Source: an uncultured Caulobacterales bacterium (lineage in GTDB: Bacteria; Pseudomonadota; Alphaproteobacteria; Caulobacterales; Caulobacteraceae). Taken from it: 34,555 bases of DNA. A program made the translations under genes and the position numbers. The notes beneath the pieces were generated by a model. The model was not told where the DNA came from, searched no databases, and saw nothing but the letters and a program-made list of their open reading frames with translations. Of this stretch, positions 17,171 through 26,132 are shown in pieces. How positions within the stretch are numbered: the stretch's first letter is position 1; each line of letters opens with the position of its first letter. Location: NCBI GenBank assembly GCA_903840435.1, contig CAIMFV010000039.1:1-34555 (forward strand). Reading direction: 5' to 3'.

Positions 17171-19686
17171 TGCGGCGAGGCCAAATGTCGACCCAAAACC
17201 GTCTCCCCCTGGCGCGATGGATGACGTCCGTCCTGGCCGCGACCAGTCTAAGCGCGTTTGTCGGCGCAGCCTTGGCGGCTGACGGCGCTTCGAGCTTTCC
17301 TGGCCCTACACTTGCGCAAACCGCCCATCCGAGCCTATGGCCACAAACGGCCAGTCCTACGGCGCTCAGCGACCCGCAGACCGAGGCCATGATTACAACC
17401 CTCCTGGCTAATATGACCTTGGAGGAGAAGGTCGGCCAGACCATCCAGGGCGATATAGCTTCCATTCGCCCAGCCGATCTGGCCCATTATCCCTTGGGCT
17501 CGATCCTGGCCGGCGGAAATGATGCGCCAAAGGGGGATAATCGCGGTCCGCCCGCCGATTGGCTGACGCTGATTGCGAATTTTAAGGCCGCAGCCCTTGC
17601 GGCCGGTCCGGGGCGTCACCCCATCCCGCTGATGTTCGGCATTGATGCGGTGCATGGGCACAACAAGATGCGCGGGGCGACCCTTTTTCCCCACAATATC
17701 GGGCTAGGCGCCGCCCACGATCCGCAACTGATCCGCGAGATCGGTAGGGCCACGGCGGAAGAAGTGGCGGCGACCGGTGTCGACTGGACATTTGGGCCCA
17801 CCCTTGCCACGCCTCAGGATGTGCATTGGGGCCGCTCCTATGAGGGCTATAGCGAAGACCCCTCGGTCGTGGCCGCCTATGCTGGCCAGATGACGCTGGG
17901 ATTGCAAGGAGAGTTGCTCCCCGGACAGCCCCTTGCCCCAGGCCATATTGTCGGGTCAGCAAAACACTTCCTCGCCGATGGCGGGACCGACAAGGGCAAG
18001 GACCAGGGCGATGCCGAGATTTCCGAAGCGGAGCTCATCCGCGTGCACAATGGCGGATACCCACCGGCAATAGGTGCGGGCATCTTGACGGTGATGGCGT
18101 CGTTTTCGAGCTGGAACGGCCTGAAGACCACTGCCAATGCGAGCCTGCTGACAGATGTTCTCAAGGGGCGGATGGGGTTTCAAGGCTTCATCGTCGGCGA
18201 TTGGAACGCCCACGGCCAACTTCCCGGTTGCACAACCACTGACTGCCCCTTGGCGCTGAATTCGGGGCTCGACATGTATATGGCGCCCGACAGTTGGCGG
18301 GGGCTGTTTGACGCAACCGTGGCCGAGGTGAAGGCGGGAAAAATCCCCCAATCCCGCCTGGACGATGCTGTGCGGCGGATCTTGCGCGTCAAGCTGAAGG
18401 CTGGGCTCTTTACACCCAAGACCCTCTCGCCTGACAGCCTGTCGAGCCTCGGAGCGCCTGCCCACCGCGAACTGGCGCGGCGTGCGGTTCGCGAGTCGCT
18501 TGTCCTGATTAAAAATAACGCCGCGACCCTGCCGATCCGTGGCGGGGCGCATGTTTTGGTCGCAGGCGACGGCGCGGACAATATTGGTAAGCAAAGCGGC
18601 GGCTGGACCCTGACCTGGCAGGGGACTGGCAATACCAATGCTGATTTTCCCGGCGCGACCTCCATCTATGCTGGGCTGAAAACTGCGATCGAGCGCCAAG
18701 GTGGCCAGGTTGAACTGACCCAGGATGGAACCTTTCAACACAAGCCAGACGTCGCCGTGGTGGTTTTTGGCGAGGACCCCTATGCGGAGTTTCAAGGGGA
18801 CATCGATACCTTAGAATTCCAGCCCGGCGCTAAGACTGCACTTTCGCTGCTCCGCAAGCTCAAAGCCCAGGGCCTGCCCGTGGTGGCAGTGTTTCTGTCC
18901 GGCAGGCCGCTTTGGCTCAATCCTGAAATCAACGCCGCCGACGCGGTGGTGGCGGCCTGGCTTCCCGGCACAGAGGGCGAAGGTGTCGCAGATGTGCTGG
19001 TGGGCGACGCTGAGGGCCGACCGCATTTTGATTTTAAGGGACGCTTGAGCTTTTCATGGCCCAAACGGGCTGATCGCATCCCCGGACATGTTGGAGAGGC
19101 GGGATATGATCCGCAATTCCCGCTTGGCTATGGCCTCGACTATGCCCACCCCGCCCTGGTGTCCCAACTCTCAGAAGAAGGGGGCTCGCAGACTGCCGCG
19201 CAAAATCGTCAGCGCTTTTTCAATGCCGGGCGTTTTGAGGCACCATGGACCTATAGCCTCGCAGGCGCCGTAGCGCTTCGCTCGATCGATGCTGGCGGTC
19301 AAGAGAATGCGCGACGCTTGAGCTGGTCGGGTGCTGGACTGTTCGCCGTCACCGGCGAGCCTGTCGACCTTTCCCGACAAGCGACGGGGGATATGGCCGT
19401 CAGCCTGCGCTATCGCCTCGCGACGCCGCTGCAAAAGCCGCTTCGGCTGGGGCTCAACTGTGCGCAGACCTGTAAAGCTTCGGTCGACATCACCGACCTT
19501 TTGACGAAAGCCCCGGTGGGGCAGTGGGGCGTCTTGCGGGTCAAGTTGTCGTGTTTTCGCAGTTTGGGGGCTGACCTCGCTCATGTCAGCCAACCGGTCA
19601 CCCTCGCAGCGGAAGCCGGAGTTGAGATTGATTTCAAAGAGATTGCTGTCGTGGCGAACGAAGGCGACGCCGTCTGCCCGAAATAG
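17170..19686 (+). CDS. Secreted GH3 beta-glucosidase / exo-beta-glucanase
   Basis: Periplasmic or outer-membrane exo-acting beta-glucosidase, 838 residues. A signal peptide (VLAATSLSAFVGAALAA) precedes the GH3 N-domain with MTLEEKVGQ, GIDAVHGHNK, VDWTFGPTLA and KHFLADGGT (K265, H266). The nucleophile is Asp344 in VGDWNAH. The C-terminal sandwich domain contains VVVFGEDPYAEFQGD, whose Glu residues are acid/base candidates, and PLGYGLDY. A further C-terminal domain of about 150 residues (from SLAGAVALRSIDAGGQ) resembles the extra domain of ExoP-like exo-1,3/1,4-beta-glucanases. ATG 17170 overlaps the GH2 stop; ATG 17185 is an alternative start. Last gene of the operon. Confidence 0.93.
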   Translation: MRRGQMSTQNRLPLARWMTSVLAATSLSAFVGAALAADGASSFPGPTLAQTAHPSLWPQTASPTALSDPQTEAMITTLLANMTLEEKVGQTIQGDIASIRPADLAHYPLGSILAGGNDAPKGDNRGPPADWLTLIANFKAAALAAGPGRHPIPLMFGIDAVHGHNKMRGATLFPHNIGLGAAHDPQLIREIGRATAEEVAATGVDWTFGPTLATPQDVHWGRSYEGYSEDPSVVAAYAGQMTLGLQGELLPGQPLAPGHIVGSAKHFLADGGTDKGKDQGDAEISEAELIRVHNGGYPPAIGAGILTVMASFSSWNGLKTTANASLLTDVLKGRMGFQGFIVGDWNAHGQLPGCTTTDCPLALNSGLDMYMAPDSWRGLFDATVAEVKAGKIPQSRLDDAVRRILRVKLKAGLFTPKTLSPDSLSSLGAPAHRELARRAVRESLVLIKNNAATLPIRGGAHVLVAGDGADNIGKQSGGWTLTWQGTGNTNADFPGATSIYAGLKTAIERQGGQVELTQDGTFQHKPDVAVVVFGEDPYAEFQGDIDTLEFQPGAKTALSLLRKLKAQGLPVVAVFLSGRPLWLNPEINAADAVVAAWLPGTEGEGVADVLVGDAEGRPHFDFKGRLSFSWPKRADRIPGHVGEAGYDPQFPLGYGLDYAHPALVSQLSEEGGSQTAAQNRQRFFNAGRFEAPWTYSLAGAVALRSIDAGGQENARRLSWSGAGLFAVTGEPVDLSRQATGDMAVSLRYRLATPLQKPLRLGLNCAQTCKASVDITDLLTKAPVGQWGVLRVKLSCFRSLGADLAHVSQPVTLAAEAGVEIDFKEIAVVANEGDAVCPK

Positions 19687-19701
19687 CCTTGCGCACCCAA
19701 T

Positions 19702-19734
19702 AAAAAAGCGCCGGACCTGATGGGCCGACGCCTT
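19702..19734 (-). terminator. Rho-independent terminator of rpmJ
   Basis: Read on the minus strand, AAGGCGTCGG pairs with CCGGCGCTTT over 10 bp with two wobbles, plus an inner CC/GG pair, and is followed by a T-run (the aaaaaa at 19703-19708 on the plus strand). It starts 25 bases past the rpmJ stop. The same hairpin lies 16 bases past the GH3 stop, but on that strand no T-run follows. Confidence 0.85.
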
Positions 19735-19758
19735 GCAACCTAACCCTCAGGGCTCGCC

Positions 19759-19884
19759 TTAGCCTTGGCGCGCCTTAAAGCGTGGGTCGGTCTTATTGAT
19801 CACATAGACCCGGCCCTTGCGGCGCACGACCTTGCAGTCCCGGTGACGGGTCTTCAGAGACTTCAAGGAGCTGCGGACCTTCAT
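19759..19884 (-). CDS. rpmJ: 50S ribosomal protein L36
   Basis: A 41-residue basic protein starting [16 protein letters not shown] and ending [11 protein letters not shown], which is ribosomal protein L36 of the large subunit. [14 protein letters not shown] is the family core. Only one Cys (in RDCKVVRR) remains of the zinc-ribbon CxxC...CxxxxH found in the zinc-binding form, so this is the zinc-independent type usual in Alphaproteobacteria. The gene stands alone with its own terminator. The ribosome binding site is weak (GGATAAAGCC before ATG). Confidence 0.95.
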   Translation of the reverse strand: MKVRSSLKSLKTRHRDCKVVRRKGRVYVINKTDPRFKARQG

Positions 19885-20072
19885 GGCTTTATCCGAACGG
19901 GTTTTTTAGCGACAGACAAGGTCCAAGGCCACAAGGCAACCCGAACCGGCGATAAGGAAGGGGCGTCTCTACGGGAAGGCGGGCGCAAGGTCAAGTCAAA
20001 CCACGCTTGGCTTTGCGCCTTTCTTCGGGCTTTCCCGAAATGACAGACGACGATTTAGCGCCTGACCCGCGT
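19885..20072. other. Intergenic region between rpmJ and the P450 gene
   Basis: This holds the rpmJ upstream sequence (minus strand) and the P450 3' end. A hairpin TTCGGG-CTTT-CCCGAA lies at 20024-20039 and a wider inverted pair gcgcaa/ttgcgc at 19983-19988 and 20013-20018. Either could end P450 transcription, though neither has a T-run on the minus strand. No clear promoter for rpmJ was found. Confidence 0.4.
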
Positions 20073-21218
20073 TTAGGCCAAGATGCGCACATCAAGCGCG
20101 GTGTAGCCGACCCACCGCCGCGCCGTGCCATAGACTTCGTACTGGCGCGTCTCGCTTAAGATTTCGATCCCGCGCGTTTCGGTGGCCAAGGCCCGGATCA
20201 GGCTTCGCAATATCGTGCGCGCTTGGGGTGCGCCGAGGCAGCTGTGAACGCCGCTGCCGAAGGCCACATGCGGGTTGACCTGACGGTTGAGCTGGACGGT
20301 CTCTGGCCGGTCAAACACGCTCTCGTCGGCATTGGCAGACGCCCAACAGAGACTGATGCGGCTGTCGGCGGGGAGGGGATGATCACCAAGACGGGTCGCG
20401 TGACGACACACCCGACCGATATGGGTGAGCGGCGAAATCACCCGCATAAATTCCTCAACCGCCAGCGCTATGCGCTTTTCATCCTCGGCGATCTCTGCAA
20501 GTTCGGCCCGGTGGTCGGCAAAATAGGCAAGCATGCGCGCGATTGAGGTGATGACCGTATCTCGCCCGCCCGCGAAAACGAGATTTGCGATGCCGAGCTG
20601 TTCCTCGGCTGTGAGGGGCGCACCGTTGACCACCGCTTGGCTGAGAAAGGCGAAAAAGTCGTCGCCCCCGTCCTTCCGCGCGCGGTCGAGCCTGCCACGA
20701 ATATAGGCCTCAAGCCCCGATCCCTTAGCGTGGCTGTCGTCGCCATCATGAAAAACATGTGTGCCCCAACCCATCCAGGTCAGGGCCTCCTCCTCCGGCA
20801 CCCCCAGGAGATAGGTCAGGGCCCGCGACTGCAGCGGCAGGGCAAAATCCCGCACAATCTCAAGTCGGTCCATGGCCTTGGCCTGAGCGATCATCTCCGT
20901 CGTCAAGGCTTGGATGCGGCCTTGGTAGTCAGGGTGCTGCGGCGCTGCGAAAAAGGGTTTGATCAGATCGCGAAACGCCGTGTGCAGCGGCGGGTCAGCC
21001 TCAATCGGAAGCTGGCGCACCGACCTCACACCTTCCTCGGAAGGTATGGGCACGCGAAAAGGCGCGTCGGATGAGTAGGTTTGCCAAGCCTTGGCGGCCT
21101 CGCGCACGGCTCTGTAGCCCAAAATCATCGGGATGGCTTCGCCGGAAAAGTCGGCGACCAGCACACCGCTTTTTTGACGCTCGGCGCGAAAGGGGTCTTG
21201 TTCTTGCACATCTTCCAT
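20073..21218 (-). CDS. Cytochrome P450
   Basis: Soluble bacterial class I P450 monooxygenase of 381 residues, needing ferredoxin and reductase partners that are not seen here. It shows the I-helix oxygen-binding AGGRDT (216-221), the K-helix ExxR (E256-R259 in EEFMR) and the heme loop FGSGVHSCLG with Cys327 as thiolate ligand. IEADPPLHTAFRDLIKPFF is the usual C-helix region. ATG 21218 is the first in-frame start and gives a typical but slightly short N-terminus. The substrate is unknown. It is followed 71 bp upstream by the AraC regulator on the same strand, so the two may be co-transcribed, but the link to glycan genes is unclear. Confidence 0.93.
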   Translation of the reverse strand: MEDVQEQDPFRAERQKSGVLVADFSGEAIPMILGYRAVREAAKAWQTYSSDAPFRVPIPSEEGVRSVRQLPIEADPPLHTAFRDLIKPFFAAPQHPDYQGRIQALTTEMIAQAKAMDRLEIVRDFALPLQSRALTYLLGVPEEEALTWMGWGTHVFHDGDDSHAKGSGLEAYIRGRLDRARKDGGDDFFAFLSQAVVNGAPLTAEEQLGIANLVFAGGRDTVITSIARMLAYFADHRAELAEIAEDEKRIALAVEEFMRVISPLTHIGRVCRHATRLGDHPLPADSRISLCWASANADESVFDRPETVQLNRQVNPHVAFGSGVHSCLGAPQARTILRSLIRALATETRGIEILSETRQYEVYGTARRWVGYTALDVRILA

Positions 21219-21289
21219 CGACGTGTTGTCGCATAGCCGGGCGAATGCGCGACAGGGGAGTTTTGGTCGAAAATCTCGGGAAAACTGTC

Positions 21290-22165
21290 TTAAGCTTGCG
21301 GTCCGCTCAGGCTTGGTGCGGGCGTTCGCCGTCGCGCACGATAGTCACGCGGCGTGCTGCCAAATCGCTTTTGAAACACGGCGGTGAAATGCGCTGGGCT
21401 GACAAAGCCGAGGTCGAAGGCAATCTCGCTGATCCGAGCCCCGCTGGCGAGTAGCCTTTGCGCTGCCAGTCTCAATCGATAGGCGCGCACATAGTCGGAG
21501 AAGTTCATCTCAAAGACAAACTTAAAGCGCCGCGAGAAATAAGGCGTGGACAGGCGACAGGCCGCCGCCGCCGCATCTAAGCTGATCGGCGCCGAGGGGT
21601 CTTTGGCGACGAGATCGAGGGCAGGGCGCAGACGATCTAGCCGTCCCTCGCCAAGCTCAGCGTCGCGGTCGGGGGCGGTGGCGTTTTGCCAGATCTCCAA
21701 CACAATCAATCTTGTCAGGCTAATGACCGCCTCGCGCGCCTCACCGCCTTGCGCCGACCGTTCGAGGAGCCAGTCGAACAGGCCCTCCATCCGGGTTCGG
21801 CCGATCCCGTCAAAGCGCGCGACAAGGCAAGGCATGGCGCCCCGGTGAAACGGCGATGCGGATTGCAGGGTCAAGAGCGAGGGATCAAGATGGGCCAAGA
21901 TCCAGCCTTGGGGTCCGGCCTCAATAGCGAAATCATGATGCCGCATGGAAGGGATGAGCATGGCGACGCCGGGCGCGAGCCGAAACACCCCGTCCTCAGT
22001 CGTCACCTCGCCGCGCACCCGACGAAACCAGACCAGCTCAACCGCATCATGGAAGTGCGGAAAACGCTCCGGCGCCTCGGCGGCGTCGACCTGAAGCACG
22101 AGATGGGCATCGACCAGGACGGCCGGGTCAATATCGATAGGCTCGCAAATCGCGCCATGGCTCAT
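21290..22165 (-). CDS. AraC-family transcriptional regulator
   Basis: A 291-residue regulator with an N-terminal cupin ligand-binding domain (PERFPHFHDAVELVWFRRVRGEV, FRLAPGVAMLIPSMRHH) and two C-terminal helix-turn-helix units (LDAAAAACRLSTPYFSRRFK; ISEIAFDLGFVSPAHFTAVFQKRFGSTPRDYR). The HFHDAVELVW pattern is usual for sugar-sensing AraC proteins such as RhaS-like regulators. It diverges from the GH92 gene with 83 bp between, so activation of GH92-GH13 is the likely job. It also lies upstream of the P450 on the same strand. Confidence 0.92.
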   Translation of the reverse strand: MSHGAICEPIDIDPAVLVDAHLVLQVDAAEAPERFPHFHDAVELVWFRRVRGEVTTEDGVFRLAPGVAMLIPSMRHHDFAIEAGPQGWILAHLDPSLLTLQSASPFHRGAMPCLVARFDGIGRTRMEGLFDWLLERSAQGGEAREAVISLTRLIVLEIWQNATAPDRDAELGEGRLDRLRPALDLVAKDPSAPISLDAAAAACRLSTPYFSRRFKFVFEMNFSDYVRAYRLRLAAQRLLASGARISEIAFDLGFVSPAHFTAVFQKRFGSTPRDYRARRRTPAPSLSGPQA

Positions 22166-22186
22166 AGGACAAGCTTAAGATAGTTT

Positions 22187-22199
22187 TTGGCGTTGCCAA
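22187..22199. promoter_or_regulatory. Small palindrome in the AraC/GH92 divergent region
   Basis: TTGGC-GTT-GCCAA is a perfect 5-3-5 palindrome between the AraC start (22165) and the GH92 start (22249). Its location suits an operator, but AraC proteins usually bind direct half-sites, so another regulator may use it or it may be chance. Confidence 0.25.
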
Positions 22200-22248
22200 C
22201 CGCTTTCGTGGCGGATCAAGGTTAAGCAGGGAATGGATTGAGGGAATA

Positions 22249-24519
22249 GTGACGAAGATGCGGTCTATCCTGATCCGGCTAATCCGCCTCGTCTTGGGAC
22301 CCCAGGTTTGGGGCCCCCTAGTTTTGGGCCCCCTGATCTTAGGGCTTTTTGGTCTGGCAGAGCCAAGTGCCGCCGCCGGCGCGCCCATCCCAGTGACGCG
22401 CTATGTCGACCCGTTTATTGGCACCGATGGCACAGGTCACACCTTCCCAGGCGCGGCGACGCCCTTCGCCATGGTCGCACCAGGGCCAGACAATGCCGAT
22501 TCCGGCTGGGACTATGCCAGCGGCTATCAATATCGCGCGCCAAAAATCACCGGCTTTTCTAACACCCATATTTCGGGCGCAGGCATTGGCGAGCTTGGCG
22601 ATGTGTTGTTGCAAGCCGCCAACGGGCGCCCTTGGAGCGCCGCAACAAACGATTTTTCGAGCCTCTATGACAAGGCCTCAGAGCGCGCCGCGCCAGGATA
22701 TTATGCGGTCTCGCTCCCTGGGCTCGGGGTGAGGGTTGAACTTACCGCCAGCCGCACGGTTGCTTTCCACCGCTACCGCTTTGATCGGCTGGGGAGCTCT
22801 CAGGTGCTCGTCGATGTGCAACACGTCATCCACTTTCTCAATGGCCCGAGAACGGTTGACGCCGAGGTAGAACTGGACGCAGCCAAGGGGGAGATCAGCG
22901 GCCGCTATCGGGTCAAGAACTGGGTAGATCGCGAAACGGCCTTTGTGCTGCGCTTTGACCACAAGGTCGCCAAGGCGACGCTGTTGCCACGCAAGCCAGG
23001 AGACGTCGCGCCGCGTTATCTCTTGACCTTTATCCTCAAGGATCACCCGGTCTTGGAAGCGCGCATCGCCCTTTCAACCGTCGACGTCGCGGGCGCGCGC
23101 CATAATCTCGATGCGGAGGGCGGCGTCAGTTTCGACGCGGCGCGGCGCTCGGCCGATCGTCAGTGGCAGGAGGTGCTGGGGCGAGCCCGCCTTGACGCTG
23201 GATTGCGCCAGAAAAGGATTTTCTACACCGCGCTTTACCACGCATTTCTGCATCCAAGCGACATTGCCGATGTTGACGGTCGCGTCAGGGGTCCGACGGG
23301 CCAAATCCTCGTCGCTCCCGGTGGCCATTACTACTCCACCTTGTCGCTTTGGGATGATGTGCGAGGCGCCTATCCGCTCCTCGCCTTGCTGGTGCCCGAG
23401 CGCATTGATGGCCTCGCCCAAACCTTGCTGCTGCATCAAAAAGCCATGGGCTACCTACCCATCTGGACGGCCTGGGGACGGGAAAATTGGTGCATGATCG
23501 GCAATCCCGCCCTGGTGGCCTTGGCAAATTTCCTAAGTTCAGGCTTCCACGGTTTTGAGCCTCAAGCGGCCCTGAAGGCGATGGTCGCAACTGCCAGCGA
23601 CCCGCGACCTACTGCGCCCAGCGGCGCCCAACAGGGATGGTCCGACTACGAAACCTACGGCTTTCTTCCCTATGACAAGGTCGAAGGCGAGTCGGTCTCG
23701 AAAACCATTGAATATGCTTGGGGCGACGACGCCGTGGCGCGGGTCGCGGCGCAACTTGGCGATCAGACGGTCCAATCGCGCTTCGCCAGGCGGGCGGCGG
23801 GCTGGCGCAATCTCTTTGATGCCGAAAGCCAGATGATGCGGGGAAAGTCCTCAACCGGCGTCTGGCGCACACCTTTTGACCCGACGATCGCCACCTCGCC
23901 TCTGAATAATCCTGGCGACTATACCGAGGCCAATGCCTGGCAGTACACGGTCGCTATCGGCCTCTTTGATCCGGAAGGCTTTGTCCAAGCCCTGGGTGGC
24001 CCCAAGGCGGCGGGCGACTGGCTAGACCGGCTGTTTTCCACGCCGACAGCCTCAGGTGCTAAATTTCTCGGTCAGGAAGGGCTGATTGGCCAGTATGCCC
24101 ATGGCAATGAGCCCAGCCATCATGTCGCCTATCTCTATGCCTGGACGGACCGTCCGTGGCGCACGCGTCAGATTGTCGATTCTGTGGTGCAGGCCTTCTA
24201 CTCAGATCGACCGGACGGGCTGACCGGCAATGACGACGCCGGTCAAACGAGCGCGTGGTATGTCTTATCAACGCTCGGCATCTATCCGACCCAGCCTGCC
24301 AGCGGGACCTTTACGCTCGGCGCGCCACAGGTTCGACGCGCCCGATTAAGGCTCAGTGGCGGCCGGTCACTGACGATTCTCAGGCAAGGTCGTCTTGACG
24401 ACGCCCACGCCGTGGCTGCCGTAACGCTCAACGGCCAAAGGCTTGAGCCAGTGGGGCTCACCTACCAAGCGCTGATGCAGGGCGGCGTCCTGGTGTTCCG
24501 CTATCCGGGAGCCAAGTGA
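22249..24519 (+). CDS. GH92 alpha-mannosidase
   Basis: Exported calcium-dependent exo-alpha-mannosidase of the GH92 family, 756 residues, acting on mannose-containing glycans. It shows YVDPFIGTDGTGHTFPGAATPFAM, SGYQYRAPKITGFSNTHISG, the catalytic-acid segment YTEANAWQY and the base segment GNDDAGQTSAWYV, all family hallmarks. The start is taken as GTG 22249 because GAGG lies five bases upstream; ATG 22258 is possible. The signal region contains a short tandem repeat (WGPLVLGPLILG) encoded by near-identical 15-base units at about 22305-22340. The stop overlaps the GH13 start (TGATG), so the two are translated together. Confidence 0.94.
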   Translation: MTKMRSILIRLIRLVLGPQVWGPLVLGPLILGLFGLAEPSAAAGAPIPVTRYVDPFIGTDGTGHTFPGAATPFAMVAPGPDNADSGWDYASGYQYRAPKITGFSNTHISGAGIGELGDVLLQAANGRPWSAATNDFSSLYDKASERAAPGYYAVSLPGLGVRVELTASRTVAFHRYRFDRLGSSQVLVDVQHVIHFLNGPRTVDAEVELDAAKGEISGRYRVKNWVDRETAFVLRFDHKVAKATLLPRKPGDVAPRYLLTFILKDHPVLEARIALSTVDVAGARHNLDAEGGVSFDAARRSADRQWQEVLGRARLDAGLRQKRIFYTALYHAFLHPSDIADVDGRVRGPTGQILVAPGGHYYSTLSLWDDVRGAYPLLALLVPERIDGLAQTLLLHQKAMGYLPIWTAWGRENWCMIGNPALVALANFLSSGFHGFEPQAALKAMVATASDPRPTAPSGAQQGWSDYETYGFLPYDKVEGESVSKTIEYAWGDDAVARVAAQLGDQTVQSRFARRAAGWRNLFDAESQMMRGKSSTGVWRTPFDPTIATSPLNNPGDYTEANAWQYTVAIGLFDPEGFVQALGGPKAAGDWLDRLFSTPTASGAKFLGQEGLIGQYAHGNEPSHHVAYLYAWTDRPWRTRQIVDSVVQAFYSDRPDGLTGNDDAGQTSAWYVLSTLGIYPTQPASGTFTLGAPQVRRARLRLSGGRSLTILRQGRLDDAHAVAAVTLNGQRLEPVGLTYQALMQGGVLVFRYPGAK

Positions 24520-26072
24520 TGCGGGGCCTTTTGGGGTGGCTGCGAAATTTAAGCCTCTGGCTTGGGCTCGGGCTCGTCTGCGCCACCGCTTCCCAAGCGG
24601 CGGAGGGGCCTCGGCTCTATTATCATGTCTTTGTCCGCAGTTTTGCCGATTCAAACGGCGATCGAATTGGCGATCTGCCAGGCCTTGCCGCCCATCTCGA
24701 TTATTTGTCGCAGTTGCACGTCACCCACGTCTTGCTGACGCCTGTGCAGACCTCGCCGTTTTACCACAACTATTTCGCCACCGATTTTGACGGGGTCGAT
24801 CCGGCCTATGGCGGTGCGGAGGGCTGGGACCTCTTCCTGCGGGCCGCCCATCGGCGGGGGATGAAGGTCATACTGGACGAGGAATTTCAGTATGTCGCAG
24901 AAGGCCACCCCTGGTGGCGCGATCAGGAAGGCGCGCCCGGCAAGCCCGAAGGGCAATTTGTGCTGTGGAATTCGCCCCAGTCCCAGACCAACCCGGAGCC
25001 GTTTTTAAATCGCCCGCGCTACACCACCCATGATGGGCGCAGCGTCGGTATTGCCATGGTCAATCTCAATCGGGCAGAGGTGCGGGCGGCCTTCCTCGCC
25101 ATGTTGCAGCGGCGAGTCGATCCGCGCGGTGAGGGCGGTGTGGTGGAGGGGGTAGACGGGTTTCGTATCGATCACATGATGGACGATCTCGACGGAAAAC
25201 ACCGCGTGACCGGACTGCTGTCGAAGTTTTGGGCCCCGACCATCTCAGCGCTCAAGCACACACATCCAGACCTGGAATTTATCGGTGAGCAGTGGGACTG
25301 GGGCGATGGTCGGCAATTCCTCACCCAAGGTGGAGCGGACGCCGTCTTTGCCTTTCCGTTGCGCGCGGCGCTTGTGCGTCTGGATAAGGCTGCCATCGTC
25401 CAGGCGATCAAAACCACCCAGGCGGCGACGCCAAAGGGAAAGCGCCAACTCACCTTTCTCGAAAATCATGATGTTGACCGCTTCGCCTCGCGGGTTGGCT
25501 CCGATCCCCGGAAACTTGTTATCGGAGCGGCGCTCGATCTGACCTTGGGAAACGACCCGATCATCTATTATGGCCAAGAGCTCGGCATGCGCGGCGTGGA
25601 GTTGCACGGCAAAGGCTCGGATGGCGCCCAGATCCCGCTTCGCGAAGCGTTTCGCTGGCGCTCGGACCTCGAGGCACAGGGCTCGGCCATTTGGTATCAG
25701 GGCGACCAACCTTGGTGGACGCAGCGCGCCAATCGCTCCGGCGACGGGGTTTCGGTTGAGGAGGAGGAGGCCGCGCCCCAGTCTCTCTTATCCTTCTATC
25801 GTTGGCTGACCACGCTTCGGACCCGCCGCCCAGAGCTGGCGCAGGGTGAGCTGAAACTCCGCTGTCGCGACCCCGGCCCGGTGCTGTGTTATGTTCGGCG
25901 CATGGGGTCCGAATGGATGCAAGTGGCAGTCAATCTTTCCGACCATCCCGCGTCGTTTGCCCTTGCAAGACCCGGCCAAGCTTATGACCTCAGGCGTGGT
26001 GGTCGGATAAGCGGTCGGTGGGTCAGGTTGGCGCCTTGGGGCCTTGCCCTGGTCGGATCACCCACAAGATAG
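24519..26072 (+). CDS. Secreted GH13 alpha-amylase-family enzyme
   Basis: Exported (beta/alpha)8 glycoside hydrolase, 517 residues, with signal peptide LSLWLGLGLVCATASQAA. Catalytic residues are visible: Asp218 in GFRIDHMMDD (nucleophile), Glu257 in FIGEQWDWG (acid/base) and Asp318 in ENHDVDR. Conserved region I, normally DxVxNH, reads DEEFQYV (120-126), which is unusual and may change the -1 subsite. A C-terminal beta domain ends the protein. ATG 24519 overlaps the GH92 stop; GTG 24516 is a minor alternative. Specificity (alpha-glucosidase, amylase, trehalose-type) cannot be read. Confidence 0.92.
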   Translation: MRGLLGWLRNLSLWLGLGLVCATASQAAEGPRLYYHVFVRSFADSNGDRIGDLPGLAAHLDYLSQLHVTHVLLTPVQTSPFYHNYFATDFDGVDPAYGGAEGWDLFLRAAHRRGMKVILDEEFQYVAEGHPWWRDQEGAPGKPEGQFVLWNSPQSQTNPEPFLNRPRYTTHDGRSVGIAMVNLNRAEVRAAFLAMLQRRVDPRGEGGVVEGVDGFRIDHMMDDLDGKHRVTGLLSKFWAPTISALKHTHPDLEFIGEQWDWGDGRQFLTQGGADAVFAFPLRAALVRLDKAAIVQAIKTTQAATPKGKRQLTFLENHDVDRFASRVGSDPRKLVIGAALDLTLGNDPIIYYGQELGMRGVELHGKGSDGAQIPLREAFRWRSDLEAQGSAIWYQGDQPWWTQRANRSGDGVSVEEEEAAPQSLLSFYRWLTTLRTRRPELAQGELKLRCRDPGPVLCYVRRMGSEWMQVAVNLSDHPASFALARPGQAYDLRRGGRISGRWVRLAPWGLALVGSPTR

Positions 26073-26132
26073 GGCGCCCTCGCGCGCTTGTGCGTTGCCA
26101 AATCGCACGGAAAGCGAGAGAGACAAGCTGTG

